From JBEIHX01 sp040381075 (GTDB lineage: Bacteria; Pseudomonadota; Alphaproteobacteria; Caulobacterales; Aquidulcibacteraceae), in the NCBI GenBank assembly GCA_040381075.1, contig JBEIHX010000001.1, positions 186,001-250,000 of the forward strand: 64,000 nucleotides of DNA, read 5' to 3'. This document shows positions 25,878-34,712 of the stretch, in pieces. Made by a program: the position numbers and the translations under genes. The stretch's first letter is position 1, and each line of letters opens with the position of its first letter. The notes beneath the pieces were generated by a model, which was not told where the DNA came from, made no database searches, and was given only the letters and a program-made list of their open reading frames with translations.

Positions 25878-27340
25878 CCAAGGCAGGCATCACCGGGTTT
25901 GGGGTGTATCTGCCCCGCCGTCGGCTATGCCGTCGGACGGCGGCGGGGCATCAGAGCTGGCTGCAGCCAGGCCTCGAGAGCACGGGCCGGCGTACGGTCG
26001 CGAACTGGGACGAGGATACGGTCACCATGGCGGTGGAGGCGGCGCGCAATTGCGTTCCATCCCCAGTACGGGGCGCGGTCGGGGCAGTGACGTTCGCCAG
26101 CACGACGCCGGTATTCCTTGACCGGCTCAATGCCGGCGTCATCGCCGGCGCCCTCGATTTGCCCGAGGACGTTGAGGCGGCTGACCTGTGCGGCGCACGA
26201 CGCGCCGGGATGACAGCACTTCTCAACGCCATCGATGCGGCCGAGGCGCGCGGTCAAGATGGGTTGGTGATCGCATCGGAGCGGCGGGCAGCGCGGGCGG
26301 CAAGCCCGCTGGAACTTGCCATCGGCGATGCCGCGGCGGCGCTGCGGGTCGGTCCCACGGGCGTACTCGCCACACTGCGTGCGCGCCATACGCTGACAGT
26401 CGACTTCGTCGACCGTCATCGGGGCGCCGGGACGCTGGTTGAATATGCCTGGGAGGATCGTTGGATCCGCGAAGAGGGTTATGGCGCGCTGACGCCGCGC
26501 GCAGTGGCTGGCGTGCTCCAGCGCGCGGGCCTTGCACCGCAGGCTGTCGACATCCTTGTCGCGCCCTGTCCGTTCAAGGGCGTGATGCAAAAACTTGCCC
26601 AGGAGGCTGGCCTTGGCCGGGCCCAGGTGGTGAGCGACCTTGCTGAGGAGTGCGGTGATCTGGGGGCGGCGAACGCCCTGACGCTGCTCGCCGGCGCCCT
26701 CGAGATCGCAACTCCCGGACAGATCATCCTCGTGTGCGACTTCGGTCAAGGGTGCGAGAGCGCGATCTTTGAAACTGCACCGGCCATTGGCGAATTCCGG
26801 CCGGCGCGCACTCTGCGCTCCCAGATCGCTGACGGCGTGAGCGAGCTTAATTATCTCCGCTTCTTGACCATGCGCAAACTGATCGATTGGGAGACGCGCC
26901 CGCGCTCTGAGAAGGACAATCGCGGCTCGCTCTCGGCGATGTACCGCAACCGGCGCGCCCTGCTGGGGTTTGTCGGCGGGCGCGATCCAGACAGTGGGAT
27001 GGTGCAGTTTCCGCCGAGCCGCCTCAAGGTGGGCGAGGAGGGCATGACGACCGACACCCTTGTCCCCTATCGGCTGGCGGACAAGATCGGGCGCGTGGTG
27101 TCATGGTCTGCGGACCGCATGACGCTGACGCCGGATCCGCCCAACTACTACGGTCTCATTCAGTTTCCAGAGGGCGGACGCCTGATGATGGACTTCACTG
27201 ACGTACTTGACGCACCCGTGCGGACGGGGATGGCGATGCGCATGGTTTTCCGCATCAAGGAAGTTGAGACGCCGCGCGACTTCACCCGGTATTTCTGGAA
27301 AGCTCAACCCGTCATTGACCCGGGGAGCGAGCATGCCTAG
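25874..27340 (+). CDS. HMG-CoA-synthase-like thiolase-fold protein fused to OB-fold (DUF35-like) domain
   Basis: This 488-residue protein has an HMG-CoA-synthase/KAS III-like part (about 1-360) and a C-terminal OB-fold of the DUF35/ChsH2 type (about 370-480, with LVPYRLADKIGRVVSWS). The start GITGFGVYLPRRRL, DEDTVTMAVEAARNC and the presumed nucleophile C106 in AADLCGARR are family-like. Where HMG-CoA synthase has its catalytic histidine, the sequence reads APCPFKGVMQK, so ordinary HMG-CoA synthesis is unlikely. In archaea thiolase, HMG-CoA synthase and DUF35 form one complex; here the last two are fused and the thiolase gene overlaps downstream. A C-C bond forming or cleaving role is inferred. 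Confidence 0.8.
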   Translation: MTKAGITGFGVYLPRRRLCRRTAAGHQSWLQPGLESTGRRTVANWDEDTVTMAVEAARNCVPSPVRGAVGAVTFASTTPVFLDRLNAGVIAGALDLPEDVEAADLCGARRAGMTALLNAIDAAEARGQDGLVIASERRAARAASPLELAIGDAAAALRVGPTGVLATLRARHTLTVDFVDRHRGAGTLVEYAWEDRWIREEGYGALTPRAVAGVLQRAGLAPQAVDILVAPCPFKGVMQKLAQEAGLGRAQVVSDLAEECGDLGAANALTLLAGALEIATPGQIILVCDFGQGCESAIFETAPAIGEFRPARTLRSQIADGVSELNYLRFLTMRKLIDWETRPRSEKDNRGSLSAMYRNRRALLGFVGGRDPDSGMVQFPPSRLKVGEEGMTTDTLVPYRLADKIGRVVSWSADRMTLTPDPPNYYGLIQFPEGGRLMMDFTDVLDAPVRTGMAMRMVFRIKEVETPRDFTRYFWKAQPVIDPGSEHA

Positions 27341-28535
27341 AGGCGTGAAAGATGCCGTCGTGATCATCGGGGCTGGCTGCGCTCGCTTTGGCGAGCGCTG
27401 GGACTGTGGCGCTGAGGATCTCCTTGTCGAAAGCTTCGCAGAGGCTTTAGCCGACGCCGGTATTGAAAAGCATCAAATCGACGCCGCATGGTTCGCGCAC
27501 CATGACGACATGGTTGGCATGGGCAAGGGTGGCGCGCCGTTGTCGGTGGCGCTGCGCCTGCCCAACATTGCGGTGACCAGGGTCGAAAATTTCTGCGCTG
27601 GCGGATCGGAGGCGCTGCGCGGCGCAACCTATGCGGTAGCGAGCGGCGCAGCCGATATTGCGCTCGCCATCGGCGTGGAGAAGCTGAAAGACGTTGGTTA
27701 TGGCGGCCTCCCGCCGCGATATCCGGGAGGCCTGGCGCCGTTGTGGGGGGCAAACGCATCCAACGCCGGCAACTTCGCCCAGCTTGCCAGCGCCTATTGC
27801 GCCGCTCACGCAATTGCGCCGGATGATCTCAAGCGCGCCATGGCGCATGTTTCCGTCAAGAGCCACGCCAATGGCGTGCGCAATCCAAAGGCCCATCTGC
27901 GCCGCGCCATCACCATGGAGCAGGCCCTTCGCGCCCCCATGATCGCCGAGCCGCTGGGCCTGTTCGACTGCTGCGGCGTCTCAGACGGTTCGGCGGCCGC
28001 CATCGTTACCCGCCCCGATATTGCCCGCGCGCTCGGCCGGCGTGACGCTGTGTCAGTCAAGGCGATGCAGGTGAGCGTTTCGAACGGTATGGAAGCCCAG
28101 GGCGCGAGCTGGAACGGCGCGCATTTTCACACAACCCGGATCGCCGCGGGCAGAGCCTATGCGGAGGCCGGCGTCCGCGACCCTTCCCGGGAGATTGATA
28201 TTCTGGAGGTGCACGACTGTTTCTCGGTGACGGAACTCGTCACCATGGAGGATCTTTTCATCAGTGCGACAGGACGCGCGGTTGCGGATGTCCTCGATGG
28301 ACGGTTCGACATTGACGGCGCCAATCCCTGCCAGGTTGATGGGGGTCTCAAGTGCTTCGGTCACCCGATCGGCGCCTCGGGATTGCGCATGGTCTATGAG
28401 ATATACACCCAGCTCCTTGGACGCGCCGGCGAGCGCCAGATCGGCGCACCCACACTCGGCCTGACCCACAATCTCGGCGGCGAGCCATCGATGAACGTGT
28501 GCGCCGTCAATCTGCTCGGGCTGACGCGACTATAG
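27333..28535 (+). CDS. Thiolase (acetyl-CoA acetyltransferase family, SCP-x-like)
   Basis: This 400-residue thiolase would cleave or form a beta-ketoacyl-CoA. The nucleophile is C88 in VENFCAGGSEAL. The histidine motif is EVHDCFSVTEL, and the second cysteine/histidine motif is GGLKCFGHPIGASG. All catalytic elements are present, so it need not rely on the HMGS-like neighbour for chemistry. ATG 27333 lies inside the end of the upstream gene (8-base overlap), implying stoichiometric translation with the OB-fold fusion. It ends the plus-strand operon, and the convergent dehydrogenase stops 77 bases away. Confidence 0.88.
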   Translation: MPRGVKDAVVIIGAGCARFGERWDCGAEDLLVESFAEALADAGIEKHQIDAAWFAHHDDMVGMGKGGAPLSVALRLPNIAVTRVENFCAGGSEALRGATYAVASGAADIALAIGVEKLKDVGYGGLPPRYPGGLAPLWGANASNAGNFAQLASAYCAAHAIAPDDLKRAMAHVSVKSHANGVRNPKAHLRRAITMEQALRAPMIAEPLGLFDCCGVSDGSAAAIVTRPDIARALGRRDAVSVKAMQVSVSNGMEAQGASWNGAHFHTTRIAAGRAYAEAGVRDPSREIDILEVHDCFSVTELVTMEDLFISATGRAVADVLDGRFDIDGANPCQVDGGLKCFGHPIGASGLRMVYEIYTQLLGRAGERQIGAPTLGLTHNLGGEPSMNVCAVNLLGLTRL

Positions 28536-28611
28536 CCCGCGCTCGCAGCCACACCGGTGGTCTCACTGCGGTCCAGATGAACGCCACGCTGTCGCGCTTG
28601 TCACGCTGAGC

Positions 28612-29766
28612 CTACAGAGATCGGGCGATGATCTCCTTCATCACCTCATTTGAGCCGCCGTAAATGGTCTGTACTCGTGCGTCGACATAGGCATGTGCGA
28701 TGGGGGAGTCCATGATGTAGCCGTACCCGCCAAACAGTTGCAGGCATTCGCCGGCCACTTCGTTTTGCGCATTGGCGAGCCAGAGCTTGCCCATCGCCGC
28801 AGTGACGGCGTCAAGTTCGCCGCGCCGCAGCAGTTCAATGCAGTGGTCGAGATACACCCGCCCGATCGCGGCCAGTGTCTTCACCTCAGCGAGCTTGAAG
28901 CGGGCGTTTTGCATGTCGATCAGTTTCTGTGAAAACAAGCTGCGGGTCTTGGCATGCGCAACGGTAGTCGCCAGTGCGGCTTCGATCGCGGCCTGGGCGC
29001 GCGCCATGATCATGACACGCTCGTAGGGCAGGTCGGCCATCAGCTGGAAGAAGCCCTTGCCCTCGACCTCGCCCAGGAGCTGGCTCTGCGGCACGCGCAC
29101 GTCGTTGAAGAAAAGTTCAGCCGCCTCCTGTCCGCGCATGCCCATCTTCTCCAGCAGTTTGCCGACACGGAACCCCTCGAGCTCCCTTGTCTCAATGAGA
29201 ATGATGGACATCCCGCGGGCCCGCTCGCCCGGGTCGGTCTTGCACACAAGACCGACAAGATCTGCACTGTAGCCGTTCGTGATGAAGGTCTTCGCCCCGT
29301 TGATGCGATAGGCGTCTGCCTCCTTGTCGGCGCGCGTACGGATGGACTGAAGATCCGAGCCGGCATCCGGCTCGGTCATCGCGATCGCGCCAATGATTTC
29401 GCCCCGCGCCATGCCGGGCAGATAACGCTGCCTCTGCTCTTCACGGCCATGGCGTAAAATGTAGTTGGCGAGGATGCTGTGCACGGCCCTGCCCCAGGAA
29501 TTGCTGTAGGCCCGGGTCAGCTCCTCCGACAGGACGATTTCGTGACGAACGTCTCCTCCTGCGCCGCCGTACTCCGCTGGAATGTCGGTGCACAGAAAGC
29601 CATGTGAACCAGCAAGCCGCCAGAAGTCCCGGTCAACGTGTTTCTGGGCGCGCCAGCGTTCTTCTTTGGGGGTTACTTCCTTTGCTATGAACCGCCTGAG
29701 CGAATCACGAAACAGACGAAGATCATCGTCGAACCAGGGAGAATCCGGAATTGCAGCGCTGCTCAT
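28612..29766 (-). CDS. Acyl-CoA dehydrogenase (LCAD/IVD-like)
   Basis: This 384-residue flavoprotein introduces the alpha,beta double bond into an acyl-CoA. FAD and substrate motifs are AMTEPDAGSDLQS and TFITNGYSADL. At the classical medium-chain catalytic position the sequence is IYGGSNEV, with glycine for glutamate. As in long-chain and isovaleryl-CoA dehydrogenases, the base is then probably E249 in LPYERVMIMARA. It should be a homotetramer with the usual transfer of electrons to ETF. It is the last gene of the minus-strand operon that begins with the esterase at 40840. Confidence 0.9.
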   Translation of the reverse strand: MSSAAIPDSPWFDDDLRLFRDSLRRFIAKEVTPKEERWRAQKHVDRDFWRLAGSHGFLCTDIPAEYGGAGGDVRHEIVLSEELTRAYSNSWGRAVHSILANYILRHGREEQRQRYLPGMARGEIIGAIAMTEPDAGSDLQSIRTRADKEADAYRINGAKTFITNGYSADLVGLVCKTDPGERARGMSIILIETRELEGFRVGKLLEKMGMRGQEAAELFFNDVRVPQSQLLGEVEGKGFFQLMADLPYERVMIMARAQAAIEAALATTVAHAKTRSLFSQKLIDMQNARFKLAEVKTLAAIGRVYLDHCIELLRRGELDAVTAAMGKLWLANAQNEVAGECLQLFGGYGYIMDSPIAHAYVDARVQTIYGGSNEVMKEIIARSL

Positions 29767-29857
29767 GGGTCACCTGTTGGCGTGAGTGTTGCGGGGCGGC
29801 CGCCTGTCGTGAGGTCGCCAGGGGTGCAGCGGGCGTGACATCGGCGTCCTTCCGCTT

Positions 29858-31660
29858 TCAATAACCGGATCGCCCGGCGTCGATCTCGGCCACCCGGCGC
29901 GCATCGAGACGCCGGTAGACGCCGTCAGCCAGATCCAAGCCGTAGATCGGATCATCGCTGCGGGTAATGTCGTAGGCCTCCTGCACGTAGCGGGTCTTTA
30001 CGATTTTGTGGGTTCCCGTCATGTCGAGCGACGTGGCGATGCGCAGAAAAAGCGGTCGTGCGTAGCGCGGCAGCGTTTCGGCGATATGGGTGCTGAGACG
30101 CGCCAGATCTGGTCCGGCAGGATTTGCGGGCGTGATTACCGCCATCCCGGCGCGCCCATCTGCACCAGGAACCGTGACTCCAAAAACGCAGGCCATCCCA
30201 ACCTCCGGCGACCCGCATAGCGCCTCGGCCACCTCGCTTGTCGCAACGTTCTCTGATTTCCAGCGAAAGGTGTCGCCAAGGCGGTCGACAAACTGATAGT
30301 GGACGTGGCCGAAAGCATCGCCGACGTCGATTTCCCGCATCAGGTCGCCGCTGTTGTACCAGCAGTCGCCGGGCGTGAAGGCGTCGCGCACGAGTTTGGT
30401 CTCAGATTGGGCTTTGTCCCTGTACCCGTCATAGGGACTGACGCCATCGACAGCGATCAGCAGCAGGCCGGTCTCGCCGGGCGAAACAGTGCTCGCGTAT
30501 CCCTGCGCGCAGCGCCGTATCGTCGCATCATCCTGGCTGTACTGCACCAACCGCACCGTGCTGCCCGTGATGCCTATCGTCTCGTCCTTGTTGAAAACGT
30601 TGATGAAGCCGCCATTCGACTCGCTTGCGCCATAGAATTCACCGATCCGCTCAAGTCCAAACCTGGTCTTGAATGCGCGCCAGATGTCGGGGCGCAATCC
30701 ATTCCCCGCTGCGCGCACGATCGAGCAGGCTGCATCGCTTGGCCGTTCGGGCGTCTGCAGCAGATAGCGGCAGATCTCGCCGATATAGACGAGCATAGTG
30801 CAGCTGTGGGCATTTGCCTCGTCAATCAGTGCGGAGGCGGAGAATTTTCGGCGAAGGAACATCGAGGCGCCGGAAAACATGCACGCGCCTGCGCCCACGA
30901 TCATCCCGGTGCCATGATACAGCGGAAGGCAATTATAGAGCCGGTCCTGCGCCGTTGCGCGCAGTGCTAGCACGGCCATGCTCGCAGCGCCGAACGCGAC
31001 CTTGCCGTGTCGCAGGATGGCTGCCTTCGGCAGCCCGGTGGTTCCGGACGTGAACACATAGAGGGCGGGGTCTCGCGCACATACCGGCGGCGTCACCACA
31101 GGCGGGGCCTCCTCAGCAGCGGCGGCCATTGTCGCGCCGCGCACGACCCAATCCGGCGGCGTGACCTCTTCATCGCCGACGTCAAACCATACGACACAGT
31201 GGCGCCCGCCGAGGTTCTGATAATCCTGCCAGGCCTGCGAGACGGCCTTCACTGCGGTGTTTCCGACGATCGACAGGCGCGCGCCGGTCTCACGCACGCA
31301 ATGCAGAAGCTGGCGTCCCACAAGGTTGGTGTTGATCAGACCGACGACGGCGCCCAAACGCGTGATCGCGATAGTGCACGCGAGAAACAGGATGTCGTTG
31401 TCCATGTTCAGTGCGACGGCGTCGCCGCGGCGGACGCCGAGCCCGCGCAGGCCCTGCGCAATGCGCCAGGTCAGCCTCTGGAATGCGCCCCAGGTGATGG
31501 CGTCCCTCGCCGTCGCCACCATCATGGCGTCAGGACGGATGTGGGCCTGCGCATCGACCAGGCCGAACATCGTCGCCGTCTTGTCATGTGCAAGATCCGC
31601 GTAGCGCGGCCGGTTGTTTTCCAGGTAAGCGAGTTCGGCGGCCATATCCTGCATGGTCAC
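29858..31660 (-). CDS. Very-long-chain acyl-CoA synthetase (FATP/FadD6-like)
   Basis: This 600-residue ligase belongs to the fatty-acid-transport-protein group, longer than the other ligases in the block. The P-loop is FTSGTTGLPKA (204-214), followed by LPLYHGTGMIVG, GEFYGASESNGGFIN and FVDRLGDTFRWKSENVATSEV, the FATP signature. MTGTHKIVKTRYVQE holds the C-terminal lysine. Homologues activate long, branched or sterol-derived acids, sometimes coupled to import. The GTG at 31660 overlaps the upstream stop (GTGA), which I take as the start; ATG 31654 is two codons later. Confidence 0.9.
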   Translation of the reverse strand: MTMQDMAAELAYLENNRPRYADLAHDKTATMFGLVDAQAHIRPDAMMVATARDAITWGAFQRLTWRIAQGLRGLGVRRGDAVALNMDNDILFLACTIAITRLGAVVGLINTNLVGRQLLHCVRETGARLSIVGNTAVKAVSQAWQDYQNLGGRHCVVWFDVGDEEVTPPDWVVRGATMAAAAEEAPPVVTPPVCARDPALYVFTSGTTGLPKAAILRHGKVAFGAASMAVLALRATAQDRLYNCLPLYHGTGMIVGAGACMFSGASMFLRRKFSASALIDEANAHSCTMLVYIGEICRYLLQTPERPSDAACSIVRAAGNGLRPDIWRAFKTRFGLERIGEFYGASESNGGFINVFNKDETIGITGSTVRLVQYSQDDATIRRCAQGYASTVSPGETGLLLIAVDGVSPYDGYRDKAQSETKLVRDAFTPGDCWYNSGDLMREIDVGDAFGHVHYQFVDRLGDTFRWKSENVATSEVAEALCGSPEVGMACVFGVTVPGADGRAGMAVITPANPAGPDLARLSTHIAETLPRYARPLFLRIATSLDMTGTHKIVKTRYVQEAYDITRSDDPIYGLDLADGVYRRLDARRVAEIDAGRSGY

Positions 31661-32571
31661 TGCGCTTTCGGGAGGCGGGCGATGTTGGCGATCACCGGGG
31701 CTGCCGCCTCGCGCACTGTGCCTGGGTGGTCGGCGCGGGCAAAGCTGCAGATCTCGTCAAAGGCCGCGTCGACAGCTTCGGGGGTCAAGTCGGTGGAAGG
31801 ATCGAAGGCGACCCCGGCGGCGCGCTCCCAACGCAGTTTCGCCATCCACCCGCCTGCGACCTCGAAAACAGATCCGGTTTCGGTATTCGCCTCAGCACAT
31901 AGGCGCAGGACAAGAGGACTGACGAGTTCCGGGCGCAGGGCGGCCATGCGCTCAGGGGTGGAGACGGTCGCCAGAAGCCGGGACCCGGCGATCGGCGCAA
32001 TCACATTGCAGGTGATGTTCCGGCTGGCGCCTTCGAGCGACAGCGCGCGCGCGAACCCCACGAGCGCAAGCTTGGCTGCCGCGTAGTTCGTCTGACCGAA
32101 GTTTCCGTAAAGCCCTGCCGCGGAGGCTGTTTTCACAATCCGTCCGTAGCGTTGCGCCTGCAGGTGCGGCCAGACAGCCCGTGTCACCTTGTAGGCCCCG
32201 TTGAGATGCACCTCGATGATGGCGCGCCAGTCTTCATCGCTCATTCGCGCGAAACTGACATCCCGCAGGAATCCGGCGTTGTTGACCAGGACATCAATGC
32301 GTCCGAACTCATCGAGGGCGCATTCTGCGATCCGCTCGCCGTCCAGCACGCAGTCGTGGTTCGCCACAGCGCGCCCCCCGGCGGCGCGAATGGTCGCGAC
32401 GGTGTCATCGGCCGGGCTGACGCTGCTCCCGATTCCCGCAATGTCGCCGCCGAGATCATTGACGACGACACAGGCGCCGCGTGCGGCGAACGCAAGTGCG
32501 TGGGCGCGTCCCAGGCCGCCGCCAGCACCGGTCACGATCACGGTGCGGCCTGTGAAATCGATTTTGGTCAC
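31657..32571 (-). CDS. Short-chain dehydrogenase, MFE-2-type (3R)-hydroxyacyl-CoA dehydrogenase
   Basis: This 304-residue SDR has the NAD site VTGAGGGLGRAHALAFA, NDLGG after the second strand, VNNAGFLRD, and a catalytic set with S150, Y163 and K167 in YAAAKLALVGFARALS. The wording matches the dehydrogenase part of peroxisomal multifunctional enzyme type 2 (17-beta-HSD4), which oxidises (3R)-hydroxyacyl-CoA. That fits the neighbouring MaoC hydratase, since MaoC enzymes make the 3R isomer. Its start overlaps the MaoC stop (ATGA), and its stop overlaps the ligase start, so three steps are coupled. Confidence 0.9.
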   Translation of the reverse strand: MTKIDFTGRTVIVTGAGGGLGRAHALAFAARGACVVVNDLGGDIAGIGSSVSPADDTVATIRAAGGRAVANHDCVLDGERIAECALDEFGRIDVLVNNAGFLRDVSFARMSDEDWRAIIEVHLNGAYKVTRAVWPHLQAQRYGRIVKTASAAGLYGNFGQTNYAAAKLALVGFARALSLEGASRNITCNVIAPIAGSRLLATVSTPERMAALRPELVSPLVLRLCAEANTETGSVFEVAGGWMAKLRWERAAGVAFDPSTDLTPEAVDAAFDEICSFARADHPGTVREAAAPVIANIARLPKAQ

Positions 32572-33497
32572 GGGCAGGTCCCGCGGGTCGTGGCGACGAT
32601 GCAGCCCTGCGAGATTGCCGGCTCGCCTGCATGATTGAGAACATCGAACCAGAACGCCTCCTCGGGGGCGCCATCCACTCCCGGACCAATGGGCGCCACG
32701 CCAGTGACGACCACACTGAAGGCGGTGTCGGCTGGAATGGCGGCTTTCAACCGCCCTCGCAGGCGGCGCACGCGCGTTGCATCGCCGTCGAGCATGGCGT
32801 CGATGATGGCGGTCAATGCGAAGGCCTTTGTCGCGCTGCCTTGCAGGATGATGTCAGAAAAACCGGCGGCATGCGCAGCGCACGGGTCAGTGTGGATCGC
32901 TGCATAGATCCCGGAGCAGGCGGTATAGATGTGCAGCGCCTCGCGCGGGACGAAGCGCTGCGCGATCACGCGCGCGCCGGGCGTGTCGCCCGAGGTGAAG
33001 CAGGGGACTGGCGGAATGTCTGCGATGGCCTGCGGTGCGCCGGTGAGCGTCGCGCCGCGGAAGATGAGATGGAAGTCGAGTTCCGCACACAGACGCCCCT
33101 GCCCGTCGGTCATGCGGTAGCGCTCGATGTTCAGAACGCCCGGCTTGATTTGCCGACGCACAATGACCTGCCCCTGGGTGGTTATGACATCACCAACGCG
33201 AAATGGCCGCAGAATGCGCAGATCGCTTTCCGCGTGGACAGCGCTCAGCCAGGCCGGATCGCCAGACGGCGCGACATCAAGCCGGCGCTGAGCGAGGAAC
33301 TGAAGTCTGAAGGCAAGCGCCGGATGCGGGCAAGGCTCATGATCCGGGCCATCCGCGCTCATTCGGGAACCGCCCGCCCCGACTGCAGCAGCGAAGGCGA
33401 GGATGCTGCGCCGGTCGAGGAGCTCACTCACCGCGATGGTGCAGCGTCCCACCCCCGAGGCGTCGAGGCGCAATCCAGGCAACCCAGGGGCGTTCAC
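32568..33497 (-). CDS. MaoC-like (R)-specific enoyl-CoA hydratase
   Basis: This 309-residue protein has a double hot-dog layout. The N-terminal part resembles FAS1-type dehydratase domains (RILRPFRVGDVITTQGQVI), and the C-terminal part carries the hydratase motif YAAIHTDPCAA followed by AGFSDIILQGSATKAFA. The histidine is kept, but the aspartate that starts the classical D-x-N-P-x-H motif is replaced. This occurs in some MaoC subfamilies, so activity is likely but the mechanism may differ. The GTG start directly follows the TAA stop of the upstream dehydrogenase with no gap. Confidence 0.85.
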   Translation of the reverse strand: MNAPGLPGLRLDASGVGRCTIAVSELLDRRSILAFAAAVGAGGSRMSADGPDHEPCPHPALAFRLQFLAQRRLDVAPSGDPAWLSAVHAESDLRILRPFRVGDVITTQGQVIVRRQIKPGVLNIERYRMTDGQGRLCAELDFHLIFRGATLTGAPQAIADIPPVPCFTSGDTPGARVIAQRFVPREALHIYTACSGIYAAIHTDPCAAHAAGFSDIILQGSATKAFALTAIIDAMLDGDATRVRRLRGRLKAAIPADTAFSVVVTGVAPIGPGVDGAPEEAFWFDVLNHAGEPAISQGCIVATTRGTCP

Positions 33498-34703
33498 TTA
33501 GCTGCCGCCGGGGATTTGCGCGAACGCCAGATCCTTGTCGACGCGCGGCTCGGCAGGCAGACCGAGCACCCGTTCGCCGATAATGTTGCGCAGGATCTCA
33601 TCCGAACCGCCTTCTATGCGATTGCCGATGACGCGCAGAAACGCGGCGTGCAGGCCGCCAGGCTCCCCCGCCTCAAGCGCACCGCCCGCTGCATCGAGCA
33701 GGTCAACGCTTTCCGACAGAAAGGACTGGCGGCGTCCGGCGAGCATAAGTTTGCCGACCGAAGCCTCGGGTCCGGGAGTTCGCCCCTGCGAGATCGCCGA
33801 TTGCAGACGCAGGCTGTAGGTCTTGAGCCCGCGATGCCAGACGTACCAGTCGGCTAGCAGTGCGCGCACCGCGCCATGCTCAAGCGCGACGCCCTCTTCG
33901 AACGGAGTGGCGCGCGCGATCGCCCAGGCTTCGTCGAAATTTGTCGGCATTATGCCGGATATCGCAGAGCGCTCATTCATCAATGTGGTGACAGCGACAC
34001 GCCAGCCATCACCCGGCGCGCCTACGCGATTGGCGTCGGGAATGCGCACGTCCTCCAGGAAGACTTCATTGAAGTCGCTCGCGCCTGCAGCCTGGCGGAT
34101 CGGCCGCACGGTGATGCCAGGCGAGGTCATGTCCAACAGGAAATACGTCAGGCCCTTATGCTTGGCGACCTGGGGGTCGCTGCGCGTGATCAGGATCGCC
34201 CAGTCGGCGAACTGGGCGTAACTGGTCCAGACCTTTTGTCCGTTGACGATCCAGTCAGCGCCGTCGCGTCTGGCGCGCGTCTTGACGCCGGCGAGATCGG
34301 ATCCTGCTGCGGGCTCGCTGAACAGCTGGCACCAGATCTCCTCGCCCCGCGCAATGCGCGGCAAATGTCGCTCCTTCTGCCGGGCATCGCCACAGTGCAT
34401 GATTGTCGCCGCCGCCATGCCGATGGTGATGCTGTTGGCGATGGACAGGATCGCCATGCCGGCGCGCTCCTCCTCCTGGCTGAAAATCATTGTCTCGATG
34501 GCGCCGGCGCCGCGCCCGCCGTACTCAACCGGCCAGTGCAGGCACCCCCAGCCAGCAGCCTGTTTGAGAGCCTGCCAACGACGCACCAATTCGAAGCCGC
34601 CGCGTTCGCCTTTGTAGGATTTGAAATCGATGCGGTTGGCGGTGATCCAGGCGCGGGCGGCGGCTCTGAAACGCGCTTCTTCCGGGGTATCGTCGAAATT
34701 CAT
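33498..34703 (-). CDS. Acyl-CoA dehydrogenase, likely catalytic subunit of an unlike pair
   Basis: This 401-residue dehydrogenase has QLFSEPAAGSDLAG, VNGQKVWTSYAQ and the ending RIEGGSDEILRNIIGERVLGL. The glutamate before GGSDEIL matches the catalytic base of medium-chain dehydrogenase. It is immediately downstream of a second dehydrogenase that lacks that residue. Side-by-side unlike dehydrogenases of this type form alpha2-beta2 enzymes in mycobacterial cholesterol side-chain breakdown (ChsE1-ChsE2 and related FadE pairs). The ATG has AGGAG about seven bases upstream. It abuts the MaoC gene. Confidence 0.88.
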   Translation of the reverse strand: MNFDDTPEEARFRAAARAWITANRIDFKSYKGERGGFELVRRWQALKQAAGWGCLHWPVEYGGRGAGAIETMIFSQEEERAGMAILSIANSITIGMAAATIMHCGDARQKERHLPRIARGEEIWCQLFSEPAAGSDLAGVKTRARRDGADWIVNGQKVWTSYAQFADWAILITRSDPQVAKHKGLTYFLLDMTSPGITVRPIRQAAGASDFNEVFLEDVRIPDANRVGAPGDGWRVAVTTLMNERSAISGIMPTNFDEAWAIARATPFEEGVALEHGAVRALLADWYVWHRGLKTYSLRLQSAISQGRTPGPEASVGKLMLAGRRQSFLSESVDLLDAAGGALEAGEPGGLHAAFLRVIGNRIEGGSDEILRNIIGERVLGLPAEPRVDKDLAFAQIPGGS

Positions 34704-34712
34704 TCCTCTCTC

